From Chloroflexota bacterium (GTDB taxonomy: Bacteria; Chloroflexota; Dehalococcoidia; Plut-88900): a DNA stretch of 7,682 nt. The number at the start of each line of letters is the position of its first letter. The stretch's first letter is position 1. Below the pieces are notes generated by a model. The model saw nothing but the letters and a program-made list of their open reading frames with translations, did not search any database and was not told where the DNA came from. Positions 1 to 6,180 of the stretch are shown one piece after another. The stretch is from contig JADFJI010000093.1 in NCBI GenBank assembly GCA_022566235.1, forward strand, positions 1-7,682. The letters run 5' to 3'. Made by a program: the position numbers and the translations under genes.

Positions 1-13
1 AGGGGGATGGTCG
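1..13 (-). repeat. 13-base intergenic repeat, copy 1
   Basis: Read on the minus strand this is CGACCATCCCCCT. The identical 13-mer occurs at 2824-2836 on the plus strand, and its last 11 bases recur at 5857-5867. Here it directly follows the 35-base palindrome at 14-48 (minus-strand reading). At the other palindrome copy the 11-base core lies on the same side, 32 bases away. It therefore looks like one module of a composite intergenic repeat rather than chance. Confidence 0.55.
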
Positions 14-48
14 TCCCGACTTGTCCCGATACTCGGGACTTGTCGGGA
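14..48 (-). repeat. 35-base imperfect palindrome, left copy
   Basis: Read on the minus strand, the outer arms are TCCCGAC and GTCGGGA, the inner arms GTCCCGA and TCGGGAC, with loop GTA. The two 7-bp stems are separated by AA facing AA. The exact reverse complement of the plus-strand sequence lies at 5790-5824, 35 of 35 bases. This copy starts 17 bases beyond the stop codon of the MFS gene, so it could act as a transcript-end hairpin, although no T-run follows. I do not recognise a named repeat family. It resembles REP/BIME-type or MITE-like dispersed palindromes. Confidence 0.9.
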
Positions 49-65
49 TTCAGCACCCTGCCAGG

Positions 66-1319
66 CTAGGCGCCCTGGGGTTGGGCCTCCTGGGTAACCT
101 GGTCCCACTTCCGGGGAAGCATCATTGCCGCCAGGCTCATGGTCAGGGCCGAAGTAAAGGCCACCATCAGCGCTGTCCTAAGGTCTCCTGTGACCTGCTG
201 TATGGCTCCCGTCAGCAGAGGGCCTATGAAGGACCCTACCCAGATGGCCGTCTCCATGAAAGTGACGGCAACCGCCAGCTCTCGGGGCTTGATCCTCGGA
301 AGCTCGAAAGGGATGCTCATAGTAATGGGAAAGAAGGTCCAGGCCAGGCCGTTGGCCAGAAATATCAATACCAGGGCGGTATAGGAACCTGTCCAGAGCA
401 TCCCCATCTGGGTGCCGGCCAGGAGAATACCTGTCAGCCACAGGACCAATCGCTTTTTCCCCACCCGGCTCACCAGAATACCCACCCCTACCCCCGCAAC
501 AGCGGAGACGCCCCCGCTGATCGCCATAAGGCTCGCGGAGGTGCTGATCGATACGTCGAAGTTTTCCAGCATGTAGGTGGGCCAGAAGGTGGCGAAGGAG
601 GCCCAGGTAATGCCTATTCCCATCAACCCCATTCCCATGACCCATAGCTCCCGGTAACGCAGTATGCTGGTAATGGGGCTTACCTCCTGGGAGCGCATCT
701 CCGCCAGATATTCGGGAGTGGTGCGCTCTTTACCCAGTACCTGCCACAACAGTGCGAGACCGAGGGAGATCACGGCGAAGACGTAAAGGGTATGTCTCCA
801 GTTGTCGTCCAGCAGATTCAGAATTACGGGCGTTAGGATGAACCCTATGGCGCTAACGCCCCAGAGCAGGTTGGCAAAGGAATTGACTATTACGATCTCT
901 CTGGGACGGACCCACTGCCTCATCAACAGGGCCCGGGCCGGCTCCCGGGCCACCAGGGTTATCCCGAATAGAAACCGGCTTAGGAGGAGCAGCAGGAAAA
1001 AGGGAGACCAGCCCTGGAACACGATCAGCAAGGTGCCGATTGCGAAGGTCACAGAGGTCAGTTTCTTGGGGCTGTAGCGGGATAGCAGCCACCCGGCTGG
1101 AATGGCCAGGACCATGGTACCGATCCTCGGGGCCGATCCCAGCAACCCCACCTCGATGGGGCTCAGGTGAAACTCCTTATTGATGCTGGGAAGGAGCAGT
1201 CCCAGACTCTCCAGGACGATGAAGCCAAATACGTGACCGGTCATCCATACGGAGATGATTACCCAGCGATAGCTGGACGACCGGGTTTCCGCGCGCTTTT
1301 CTTCGGCGACTACGCTCAT
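66..1319 (-). CDS. MFS transporter (major facilitator superfamily)
   Basis: Predicted inner-membrane secondary transporter of 417 residues, a usual MFS length. About twelve hydrophobic segments are visible, with a hydrophilic central loop at residues 196-225 between the two six-helix halves. The loop after helix 2 carries a motif A (G76 to K86, GWLLSRYSPKK), and a second-half counterpart lies at 280-290 (GILVSRVGKKR). The segment 114-140, with R115, R125 and R129, matches the motif B region after helix 4. The substrate cannot be read from sequence. The location beside hydantoinase, carbamoyl-amidase and amidohydrolase genes suggests uptake or export of a related organic acid or ring compound. 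The ATG at 1319 has no Shine-Dalgarno; it overlaps the TGA of a possible short ORF upstream (ATGA), which might couple translation. The family is secure; the role is inferred. Confidence 0.92.
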   Translation of the reverse strand: MSVVAEEKRAETRSSSYRWVIISVWMTGHVFGFIVLESLGLLLPSINKEFHLSPIEVGLLGSAPRIGTMVLAIPAGWLLSRYSPKKLTSVTFAIGTLLIVFQGWSPFFLLLLLSRFLFGITLVAREPARALLMRQWVRPREIVIVNSFANLLWGVSAIGFILTPVILNLLDDNWRHTLYVFAVISLGLALLWQVLGKERTTPEYLAEMRSQEVSPITSILRYRELWVMGMGLMGIGITWASFATFWPTYMLENFDVSISTSASLMAISGGVSAVAGVGVGILVSRVGKKRLVLWLTGILLAGTQMGMLWTGSYTALVLIFLANGLAWTFFPITMSIPFELPRIKPRELAVAVTFMETAIWVGSFIGPLLTGAIQQVTGDLRTALMVAFTSALTMSLAAMMLPRKWDQVTQEAQPQGA

Positions 1320-1486
1320 AGTGGCAGGGATGATACTACATCGACACTGAGCGACGCCATGAGACCATGCCGCCGCCGCTCCGGATGCACATCTTTATCA
1401 TTGAGAGTACCAGGCAACTGCATCCCTCCCATTTGGCGGGATCGAACGGGGATGGCGTCCAAGTAAACCTGACGTGTCAAAGCCAT
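1316..1486 (-). CDS. possible 56-residue ORF overlapping the MFS start
   Basis: This ORF begins MALTRQVYLDAIPVRSRQMG and ends SSLPL. Its TGA overlaps the ATG of the MFS gene by four bases (ATGA), an arrangement typical of translational coupling. It fills most of the 212-base gap between the amidohydrolase and MFS genes. It matches no family I recognise. It is basic (ERRRH near residue 36-40) and has no signal peptide or membrane segment. Against it: the ATG directly follows an in-frame TAG and has no Shine-Dalgarno, and the length could arise by chance. It could also be the remnant of a longer gene. Confidence 0.28.
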   Translation of the reverse strand: MALTRQVYLDAIPVRSRQMGGMQLPGTLNDKDVHPERRRHGLMASLSVDVVSSLPL

Positions 1487-1531
1487 CTAGGCGGAGAGGA
1501 CACGGACCGAAGGGATGGGAACTGATAGCAT

Positions 1532-2695
1532 CTAGTTGAACTTGTACAGCTTGGCGGCGTTGTGATGGATGATCTTCGCCCTGGTCTCCTGGTCTAAGCT
1601 GGCTAAATTACGCTCCAGGAAGCTCCGGGACTCGGGCCAGATGCCGTCGGGGTGAGGATAGTCGGAGCCCCACAGGATGTTGTCATCTCCTATTGCACCG
1701 ACCAGTTCTGGGGTGACGGGCTCGTCCTGAAATGTGGAATAGCCCTGCCTGTGCCAGAAATCGCTGGGCTTCATGCTCAGATTCAGGGGGAACAGCCGGT
1801 CCTCGTACTCCTGGTCCATGCGGTATAGCACATATGGGAGCCACCCTATGCCGCACTCTCCCAGGACGAACTTGAAGTCGGGATGGTGATCGCAGGCCCC
1901 TGAGAGGAGGATGCTGGTCATGTACTCGGCCCCCGAGAGCTGAAAGAGGGTGAAGTTGATCCCCATGTTTATGTAGTGGCACTCCTCCGCGGCCTCGGGA
2001 TCGGGTTTGCGGTAAGGCAGCCCGACGGTATGGAACGATATGGGCATATCGCACTCTCCGGCGGTGGCCCACAAGATGTCCCACTCCTTCTGATAGATCG
2101 GCTTTACCGCACTGGAGACGTTGAGCTCTGCCCCTCGTAGCCCGGCCCCGGCGGCCTGACGGAGCTGGCTGGCCGCCATCTGAGGGTCGTGGCTGGTGAG
2201 GCAGGCCAAACCCACGAACCGGTCGGGGTGGAGCTTACAAAAATCGGCTGCCCACTGGTTGTAGATGCCATAGACCGTGGCAAGGGCCTCAGAATCTTTG
2301 ATGCTGCTGCCCCCTGCGGCAAATCCGCTGGCCACTGCCAGGATGCCGTAGATAACCTCTCCGCTGATGCCATCTATGTCCTGGTCCTTTAACCTCTGTG
2401 CGGGATCCGTGGGGTGAAAGAGGCCTTTTGCGGCATCTGAGAAGAAGCCCTGCTCCTCCATTTTGTCCAGGCGGTGAGAGGCGCCGGGCACGTATCTCTC
2501 ATCGGTGCCGCTGAAACCCGAGCCGGCAACCCTCATAAGCTCGGCCCCATCTACCCGCCACCAGCGGCCTCGCTCCGTCTCCGTCACCCTCGGCATCCGG
2601 TCCTTGAGCCTCTCCGGAGCCCGGGACACGAACAGGTCTTCGGGAAGCCACGAGATGTCTATGTGACAATCGGCAGAGATCACCTTCTGTTCCAT
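1532..2695 (-). CDS. amidohydrolase family protein (PF04909 type, TIM-barrel metal hydrolase)
   Basis: A 387-residue protein resembling the amidohydrolase-2/ACMSD-related group of cytoplasmic metal-dependent hydrolases or decarboxylases. The N-terminal metal motif is SADCHID: D9 and H11, with Asp replacing the first His of HxH, as often seen in this group. Further likely metal or catalytic residues are H222 (ISFHTVG), the LGECGIGWLP block at 278-287, and D345 with H348 in GSDYPHPDG. The C-terminal HNAAKLYKF is the usual family ending. ATG 2695 is supported by GGAGG at 2705-2709 (minus strand), nine bases upstream. The gene lies 287 bases downstream of the PPOX gene, across a repeat-rich spacer, so it may be a separate transcription unit. 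The substrate is unknown. Proximity suggests an amide, lactone or carboxylated ring compound, but that is only inference. Confidence 0.9.
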   Translation of the reverse strand: MEQKVISADCHIDISWLPEDLFVSRAPERLKDRMPRVTETERGRWWRVDGAELMRVAGSGFSGTDERYVPGASHRLDKMEEQGFFSDAAKGLFHPTDPAQRLKDQDIDGISGEVIYGILAVASGFAAGGSSIKDSEALATVYGIYNQWAADFCKLHPDRFVGLACLTSHDPQMAASQLRQAAGAGLRGAELNVSSAVKPIYQKEWDILWATAGECDMPISFHTVGLPYRKPDPEAAEECHYINMGINFTLFQLSGAEYMTSILLSGACDHHPDFKFVLGECGIGWLPYVLYRMDQEYEDRLFPLNLSMKPSDFWHRQGYSTFQDEPVTPELVGAIGDDNILWGSDYPHPDGIWPESRSFLERNLASLDQETRAKIIHHNAAKLYKFN

Positions 2696-2823
2696 GTTGC
2701 GTCGCCTCCATATAAGCCATTGGTCTGGGGCCTCTTATCCATATGGCTGCTGTTCAGAACATAGTACATGAGGGTTCGGAGGGATGGCAATTGGCTGTGT
2801 ATGGGAGTGCTTAATAACAGTTT

Positions 2824-2836
2824 CGACCATCCCCCT
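2824..2836 (+). repeat. 13-base intergenic repeat, copy 2
   Basis: CGACCATCCCCCT, identical to the reverse complement of bases 1-13. Immediately afterwards CCATC (2827-2831) can pair with GATGG (2838-2842) around a six-base loop. No 35-base palindrome adjoins this copy, so the module also occurs alone. Confidence 0.55.
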
Positions 2837-2873
2837 CGATGGGACTCAGGACAGGCCCCCAAACCTCCGACAT

Positions 2874-2896
2874 GGTTCGACAAGCTCACCACGAAC
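2874..2896. repeat. imperfect palindromic intergenic repeat (GTTCG...CGAAC type)
   Basis: Outer arms GTTCG (2875-2879) and CGAAC (2892-2896) enclose ACAAGCTCACCA. On the minus strand the unit reads GTTCGTGGTGAGCTTGTCGAACC. From memory, this kind of palindrome is dispersed between genes in many environmental bacterial genomes; I cannot verify that here. In one minus-strand frame it produces the spurious peptide start MVSLSNH. Confidence 0.65.
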
Positions 2897-2897
2897 G

Positions 2898-2932
2898 GGG
2901 GCTCCGCCCCTCTGCACGTTCCGCTTTAGCGG
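2898..2932. repeat. two small GC-rich hairpins in the 2696-2982 spacer
   Basis: GGGGC (2898-2902) pairs with GCCCC (2906-2910) around TCC. CCGCT (2921-2925) pairs with AGCGG (2928-2932) around TT. They lie about 50 to 85 bases beyond the PPOX stop and could slow or end transcription of the three-gene operon, but no T-run follows either on the minus strand. With the palindrome at 2874-2896 they fill most of the right half of this 287-base gap. I saw no convincing gene in the gap. Confidence 0.5.
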
Positions 2933-2982
2933 GCTATTCTCGTAGCAACGACAACACTTCTGTCTGAAAAACGGCGATCAGA

Positions 2983-3381
2983 TCACATGCCCGACGAGTA
3001 GATCTCTTCGGGCTCTATCTCCACGATTACCCTTCGCTCGTTGGGCAGGTGGGTGAACTTCTCGTCTCCCAGGTACTTGCTGGCCAAACGTTCGATGTGG
3101 TCCCCGGCCCCCTGGTTGCGGATTGCCACCACCTTGCCCCGGACCATGGCCCTGGTGTAGGGGCTCTCCATATCGATGATGGAGATGGTCACCCTCGGGT
3201 CACGGCGCAGGTTCTTTACCTTCACGTAGGACTCATCGGAGTTGAAAACGATGCGTTCGCCCTCCACGTCCACCCAAATAGCGGTGGAGTGGGGAGAACC
3301 GTCGGGCAGCAGCGTGGCTACATGGCCGAAGTTTTTCCCGCGAAATAGCTTTTTAACGCCTTCGGGTATCTTAACTGACAA
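2983..3381 (-). CDS. PPOX-class F420/FMN-dependent oxidoreductase
   Basis: A 132-residue split-barrel protein of the pyridoxamine-5'-phosphate-oxidase-like superfamily. Members bind FMN or coenzyme F420 and reduce small molecules in the cytoplasm. The characteristic blocks are LPDGSPHSTAIWVD at 25-38, KNLRRDPRVTISI at 56-68 and YTRAMVRGKV at 75-84. The length is normal for single-domain F420-dependent members (about 130-150). The start is TTG at 3381, fixed by a full AAGGAGGT Shine-Dalgarno six bases upstream; no ATG is available near it. The gene begins 15 bases after the hydantoinase stop codon and is almost certainly co-transcribed with it. F420 rather than FMN or heme binding is a family-level guess. 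A role in reducing a ring substrate or product of the pathway is speculation. Confidence 0.9.
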   Translation of the reverse strand: MSVKIPEGVKKLFRGKNFGHVATLLPDGSPHSTAIWVDVEGERIVFNSDESYVKVKNLRRDPRVTISIIDMESPYTRAMVRGKVVAIRNQGAGDHIERLASKYLGDEKFTHLPNERRVIVEIEPEEIYSSGM

Positions 3382-3387
3382 AACTTG

Positions 3388-3395
3388 ACCTCCTT
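3388..3395 (-). promoter_or_regulatory. consensus Shine-Dalgarno for the TTG start of the PPOX gene
   Basis: AAGGAGGT on the minus strand, lying between the TGA of the hydantoinase gene (3397-3399) and the TTG start at 3379-3381, with six bases between site and start. This near-perfect anti-16S match selects the TTG start and suggests strong translation despite the weak initiation codon. Confidence 0.85.
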
Positions 3396-3396
3396 A

Positions 3397-4800
3397 TCAC
3401 AACAAACTTGATGGTTCGGATGTTGACCGCTTGATGAACTTGCCGTCCCCCGCCCTGCCTGCAAAGGTCCCCTTCTCAAGTATAACCCTTCCCCTCAGGA
3501 GCACCGATTCCACGGCCCCGGTGACCTCCCGGCCCTCGTAGGGTGAGTAGTCCACGTTCATGTGGGTGGTCTTGTGGCTGATACGGTGCTTCTTCTCAGG
3601 GTCGAAGATGACCAGGTCGGCGTCGCTGCCGGGGGCGATGGTCCCCTTCTGGGGATAGAGGCCGAAGAGCCTTGCCGGTGTGGTAGCCAGGAGATCGACC
3701 ATGCGGTTGACGCTGAAGCGTCCCTGGTTCACCCCTCCGTCGTAGAGGAGATGCAGGCGGGTCTCGACCCCCGGGGCGCCATTGGGAATCTGGGAAAAGT
3801 CGCCTTCGCCCAGCCTCTTGCCCTGGGGTTTGTCGAAGCAGAAGGGACAGTGGTCGGTGGATACCACCTGGAGATTGTTGGAGTTCAATCCCCTCCAGAG
3901 CCGCTCCTCGTTGCCCTTTGGCCGCAGGGGAGGAGACATGACGAACTTGGCTCCCTCGAAGCCGGGCCTCTCGTAGTCGTCATAGGAAAGAAAGAGGTAC
4001 TGGGGGCAGGTCTCGGCGAAGACGGGGATGCCCCTTTCCCGGGCCTGGGCCACCGCGTCCAGGGCATCGCCCGCGGACAGGTGGACGATGTATATGGGGA
4101 CGCCGGCCAGCTCGGCCAGGAAGATGGCCCGGCGGGTGGCCTCGGCCTCAGCGCTCATGGGCCTGGTGAGGGCGTGGTATTTGGGCGCGGTATGTCCCTG
4201 GGCCAGGGCCTGTTTCACCAGCACGTCGATGACGCCCCCGTTCTCGGCGTGGACGCAGATCAAGCCGCCGTTTTCCCTGGTGCGGAGCAGGGCCCGGAAC
4301 ATAGTGGCGTCGTCGACCATGAAGACACCGGGATATGCCATGAAGAGCTTGAAGCTGGCCACCCCCTGGTCCACCAGCCGGTCCATCTCCTCGACCCGGG
4401 ACTCGGGAAGATCGCTGATAATCATGTGAAAGGAGTAATCGATGAATGCGTTGCCCTGGGACTTCTGGTGCCAGGCGTCCAGGCCCTCCTGAAGGTGCTT
4501 GCCTCGTGACTGGATGGCGAAATCGATGAGGGTGGTTGTCCCGCCCCAGGCGGCGGCGGCGGTCCCCGTCTCGTAGTTGTCGGAGCTGAAGGTGCCGCCG
4601 AAAGGCATGTCCAGGTGGGTGTGGACATCGACGCAGCCGGGAAAGACGTACCTGCCCTTGGCCTCGATGACCTGGGCCCCCTCATCGGGCAGGTCGAGGC
4701 CTATGGTGGAGATCACCTCCCCGATAATGCCTATGTCGGCAACGGTCGTGTCGGAGGCGGTCACTATGGCGCCGCCTTTGATTACCTTGTCGAACTGCAT
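3397..4800 (-). CDS. hydA: dihydropyrimidinase / D-hydantoinase
   Basis: A cytoplasmic zinc amidohydrolase of 467 residues that opens dihydropyrimidine or 5-substituted hydantoin rings to N-carbamoyl amino acids. The full set of metal and catalytic residues is present: H60 and H62 (DVHTHLD), K151 for the bridging carboxylated lysine (ASFKLFMAYPG), Y156, H184 (CVHAENGG), H240 (IVHLSAGD) and D316 (STDHCPF). The C-terminal small domain has GSDADLVIFDP at 391-401. Length is in the family range. The ATG at 4800 is preceded by TAGGAG; the TAG within this is the stop codon of the nitrilase-family gene, so the two genes are tightly coupled. The enzyme's product is the substrate class of that neighbour. 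Dihydrouracil, hydantoin and related rings cannot be told apart by eye. Allantoinase is less likely given the HLSAGD and TDHCPF signatures. Confidence 0.95.
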   Translation of the reverse strand: MQFDKVIKGGAIVTASDTTVADIGIIGEVISTIGLDLPDEGAQVIEAKGRYVFPGCVDVHTHLDMPFGGTFSSDNYETGTAAAAWGGTTTLIDFAIQSRGKHLQEGLDAWHQKSQGNAFIDYSFHMIISDLPESRVEEMDRLVDQGVASFKLFMAYPGVFMVDDATMFRALLRTRENGGLICVHAENGGVIDVLVKQALAQGHTAPKYHALTRPMSAEAEATRRAIFLAELAGVPIYIVHLSAGDALDAVAQARERGIPVFAETCPQYLFLSYDDYERPGFEGAKFVMSPPLRPKGNEERLWRGLNSNNLQVVSTDHCPFCFDKPQGKRLGEGDFSQIPNGAPGVETRLHLLYDGGVNQGRFSVNRMVDLLATTPARLFGLYPQKGTIAPGSDADLVIFDPEKKHRISHKTTHMNVDYSPYEGREVTGAVESVLLRGRVILEKGTFAGRAGDGKFIKRSTSEPSSLL

Positions 4801-4810
4801 GACGTTGCTC

Positions 4811-5680
4811 CTAAGGGCTCGCCAGGTCCTGGTAGGTGTCGGGCCTGCGGTCCCGGAAGAACTGCCAGGTGTTTCTCACTTCTCGGATCATCTCCAGGTC
4901 CAGATCGGCTACCACCACCTCGTCCCTGTCCCGGGACGCCTGGGCTATGATCTGTCCTCTGGGGTCGCAGAAATAGCTCATGCCGAAGAACTCGCCGATG
5001 TCCCAGGGCTGCTCGTGGCCTACCCGGTTGATGGCCCCGATGAAGTAGCCGTTGGCCACCGCGTGGGCCGGCTGCTCCAGATGCCACAGGTATTCCGATA
5101 GGCCGGCCACCGTGGCCGAGGGATTGAAGACGATCTCGGCCCCGTTCAGGCCCAGGGCCCGGGCCCCCTCGGGGAAGTGGCGGTCGTAGCAGATGTAGAC
5201 CCCGATCTTGCCGACCCTGGTGTCGAAGACGGGGTAGCCGCTGTTGCCGGGCCTGAAGTAGAACTTCTCCCAGAACCCCGGGTGTACGTGGGGCAGGTGG
5301 GTCTTCCGGTACTTCCCCAGGTAGGTGCCGTCGGCATCGATGACGGCGGCGGTGTTGTAGTAGAGGCCGGTTATCTCTTCCTCATAGATGGGCACTATCA
5401 TGACCATCTGGTGCTTCCTGGCTACCTCCTGCATCAACCGGACCGTCGGCCCCTCGGGGATGTGCTCCACCAGATCGTACCAGCTGCTGTCCTGCTCAGC
5501 CGGGAAGTAAGGCCCGTAGAAAAGCTCCTGGAGGCAGAGGACCTGGGCCCCCATGCCGGCGGCCTCGTCTATGAGGGCCATATGCTTGTCGATCATCCTC
5601 TCCTTGATTTTTTGGTGGTCCGACGGCAGGTCGCTCCCGACCGACGCCTGGATGAGCCCTGCTCTCACTATTTTACTCAT
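4811..5680 (-). CDS. nitrilase-superfamily C-N hydrolase, probable N-carbamoyl-amino-acid amidase / beta-ureidopropionase
   Basis: A 289-residue carbon-nitrogen hydrolase of the nitrilase superfamily. The Glu-Lys-Cys triad is clear: E52 (LCLQELFYGPYF), K126 (GKYRKTHLPHV) and C164 (GVYICYDRHFPEGAR). The block HPGFWEKFYFRPGN (133-146) resembles N-carbamoyl-beta-alanine and N-carbamoylputrescine amidases rather than true nitrilases. The expected reaction is hydrolysis of an N-carbamoyl amino acid to amino acid, CO2 and ammonia. It is the first gene of the operon with the hydantoinase and PPOX genes, so it would act one step after the hydantoinase. The start chosen is ATG 5680, with GGAGGAG just upstream. 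An in-frame GTG at 5710 and an ATG at 5692 would lengthen it by up to ten residues but have no Shine-Dalgarno, and the chosen start gives the usual family N-terminus (VRAGLIQASV). Confidence 0.92.
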   Translation of the reverse strand: MSKIVRAGLIQASVGSDLPSDHQKIKERMIDKHMALIDEAAGMGAQVLCLQELFYGPYFPAEQDSSWYDLVEHIPEGPTVRLMQEVARKHQMVMIVPIYEEEITGLYYNTAAVIDADGTYLGKYRKTHLPHVHPGFWEKFYFRPGNSGYPVFDTRVGKIGVYICYDRHFPEGARALGLNGAEIVFNPSATVAGLSEYLWHLEQPAHAVANGYFIGAINRVGHEQPWDIGEFFGMSYFCDPRGQIIAQASRDRDEVVVADLDLEMIREVRNTWQFFRDRRPDTYQDLASP

Positions 5681-5728
5681 GGCTCCTCCCATTAACTGAC
5701 ACCCGCTCACACTGAAAAGGGTTACGCA

Positions 5729-5737
5729 ATTTTACCA
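5729..5737 (-). promoter_or_regulatory. candidate extended -10 promoter of the nitrilase-hydantoinase-PPOX operon
   Basis: On the minus strand the sequence is TGG TAAAAT: a TG extended -10 dinucleotide followed by a five-of-six match to TATAAT. It ends about 48 bases upstream of ATG 5680. No acceptable -35 hexamer was found 16-18 bases farther up, which is tolerated by extended -10 promoters. The 35-base palindrome at 5790-5824 lies about 55 bases upstream. Confidence 0.35.
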
Positions 5738-5789
5738 CTCAGGCCCCCGTTCAGAGGTCCCGTGCTTGATTGCGGAAAACAGCGTCATA

Positions 5790-5824
5790 TCCCGACAAGT
5801 CCCGAGTATCGGGACAAGTCGGGA
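5790..5824 (+). repeat. 35-base imperfect palindrome, right copy
   Basis: On the plus strand this copy has the same arms and GTA loop as the minus-strand reading of 14-48; the two are identical over all 35 bases but inverted relative to each other. They enclose the entire hydantoinase/nitrilase/amidohydrolase/MFS block of about 5.7 kb. The two-stem structure has 14 base pairs interrupted by AA facing AA. It lies upstream of the operon's candidate promoter, so a regulatory or boundary role is possible but unproven. Confidence 0.9.
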
Positions 5825-5856
5825 TGGGGGCGCACTCGCTATCTGCCACCCGGTGA

Positions 5857-5867
5857 ACCATCCCCCT
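5857..5867 (+). repeat. 11-base core of the CGACCATCCCCCT repeat, copy 3
   Basis: ACCATCCCCCT, on the same side of the 35-base palindrome as in copy 1 but separated from it by 32 bases rather than 2. This supports a composite repeat made of separable modules. Confidence 0.45.
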
Positions 5868-5869
5868 GT

Positions 5870-5897
5870 TTCCCCCTTCCTTTTCTGGAAGGGGGAA
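5870..5897. repeat. perfect 11-bp polypurine/polypyrimidine hairpin
   Basis: TTCCCCCTTCC (5870-5880) pairs perfectly with GGAAGGGGGAA (5887-5897) around the loop TTTTCT. On the plus strand the left arm is all pyrimidine and the right arm all purine. It lies inside the cluster of TCCCGA hairpins, in the 430-base spacer between the lipoprotein gene and the operon. A bidirectional transcription-stop hairpin is possible, but no T-run follows it. Confidence 0.7.
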
Positions 5898-5912
5898 GAA
5901 ATTACATTTGAG

Positions 5913-5928
5913 TCCCGACATGTCGGGA
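5913..5928. repeat. perfect 16-bp palindrome related to the 35-base repeat
   Basis: TCCCGACATGTCGGGA is a perfect palindrome. Its arms TCCCGAC and GTCGGGA are exactly the outer arms of the 35-base repeat, here joined through AT instead of the inner stem. It looks like a shortened family member. Confidence 0.75.
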
Positions 5929-5939
5929 TCAAACTCCCG

Positions 5940-5960
5940 GTCCCGACGCCGAGTCGGGAC
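5940..5960. repeat. 8-bp hairpin related to the 35-base repeat
   Basis: GTCCCGAC (5940-5947) pairs with GTCGGGAC (5953-5960) around GCCGA. This is a third member of the TCCCGAC/GTCGGGA family within 171 bases. Between here and about 6130 I see no gene, RNA or further repeat that I can support. Confidence 0.7.
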
Positions 5961-6142
5961 ACACCCCATATTTCATCAGCTTGTCAGATGGTAGAGAGAG
6001 GTCCCGAAACCGAGCCGATGGCCGCTATCTCCTGGCCGCCAGATGCGCCGGCATTTCCAAAGATGGGGGGTGCCAGATACATACGAATTTCCACTTCTGG
6101 CCTTTCTGCAAGTGCAGGCGAATCAACCCAAAATATCCCAAA

Positions 6143-6157
6143 CAGGCTATGAGCCTG
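6143..6157 (-). terminator. weak candidate terminator of the lipoprotein gene
   Basis: On the minus strand CAGGCT-CAT-AGCCTG forms a perfect 6-bp stem with a three-base loop, followed by TTTGGGATATTTT. It lies about 40 bases beyond the lipoprotein stop codon. The T-tract is broken by GGG, so termination efficiency is uncertain. Confidence 0.4.
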
Positions 6158-6180
6158 CCTAGGGCGAATCGGCCCCTGCC

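Noticed and set aside
21..647. 208-residue plus-strand ORF
   Set aside because: Antisense to the MFS gene, starts inside the palindrome at 14-48, and its composition is Gly/His/Gln/Pro-rich without any motif.
1475..1480. Exact TTGACA on the minus strand upstream of the MFS gene
   Set aside because: No acceptable -10 hexamer lies 15-19 bases downstream, so it is probably chance.
2680..2892. 70-residue minus-strand ORF beginning MVSLSNH
   Set aside because: The start lies within the dispersed GTTCG...CGAAC palindrome and the end overlaps the amidohydrolase start. This peptide start is a typical artefact of that repeat.
3562..4509. 315-residue plus-strand ORF opposite the hydantoinase gene
   Set aside because: It is fully antisense to a gene with all catalytic residues. 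It arises from GC-rich codon bias and has no domain or ribosome site.
5177..5695. 172-residue plus-strand ORF
   Set aside because: Shadow of the nitrilase-family gene, which has an intact catalytic triad on the other strand.
5790..5960. CRISPR array
   Set aside because: The repeats differ in length and architecture, the spacing is irregular, and no cas genes are present.
5766..6152. 128-residue plus-strand ORF in the repeat-rich spacer
   Set aside because: It reads through several palindromic repeats, has no Shine-Dalgarno and no recognisable domain. Being open is not enough.
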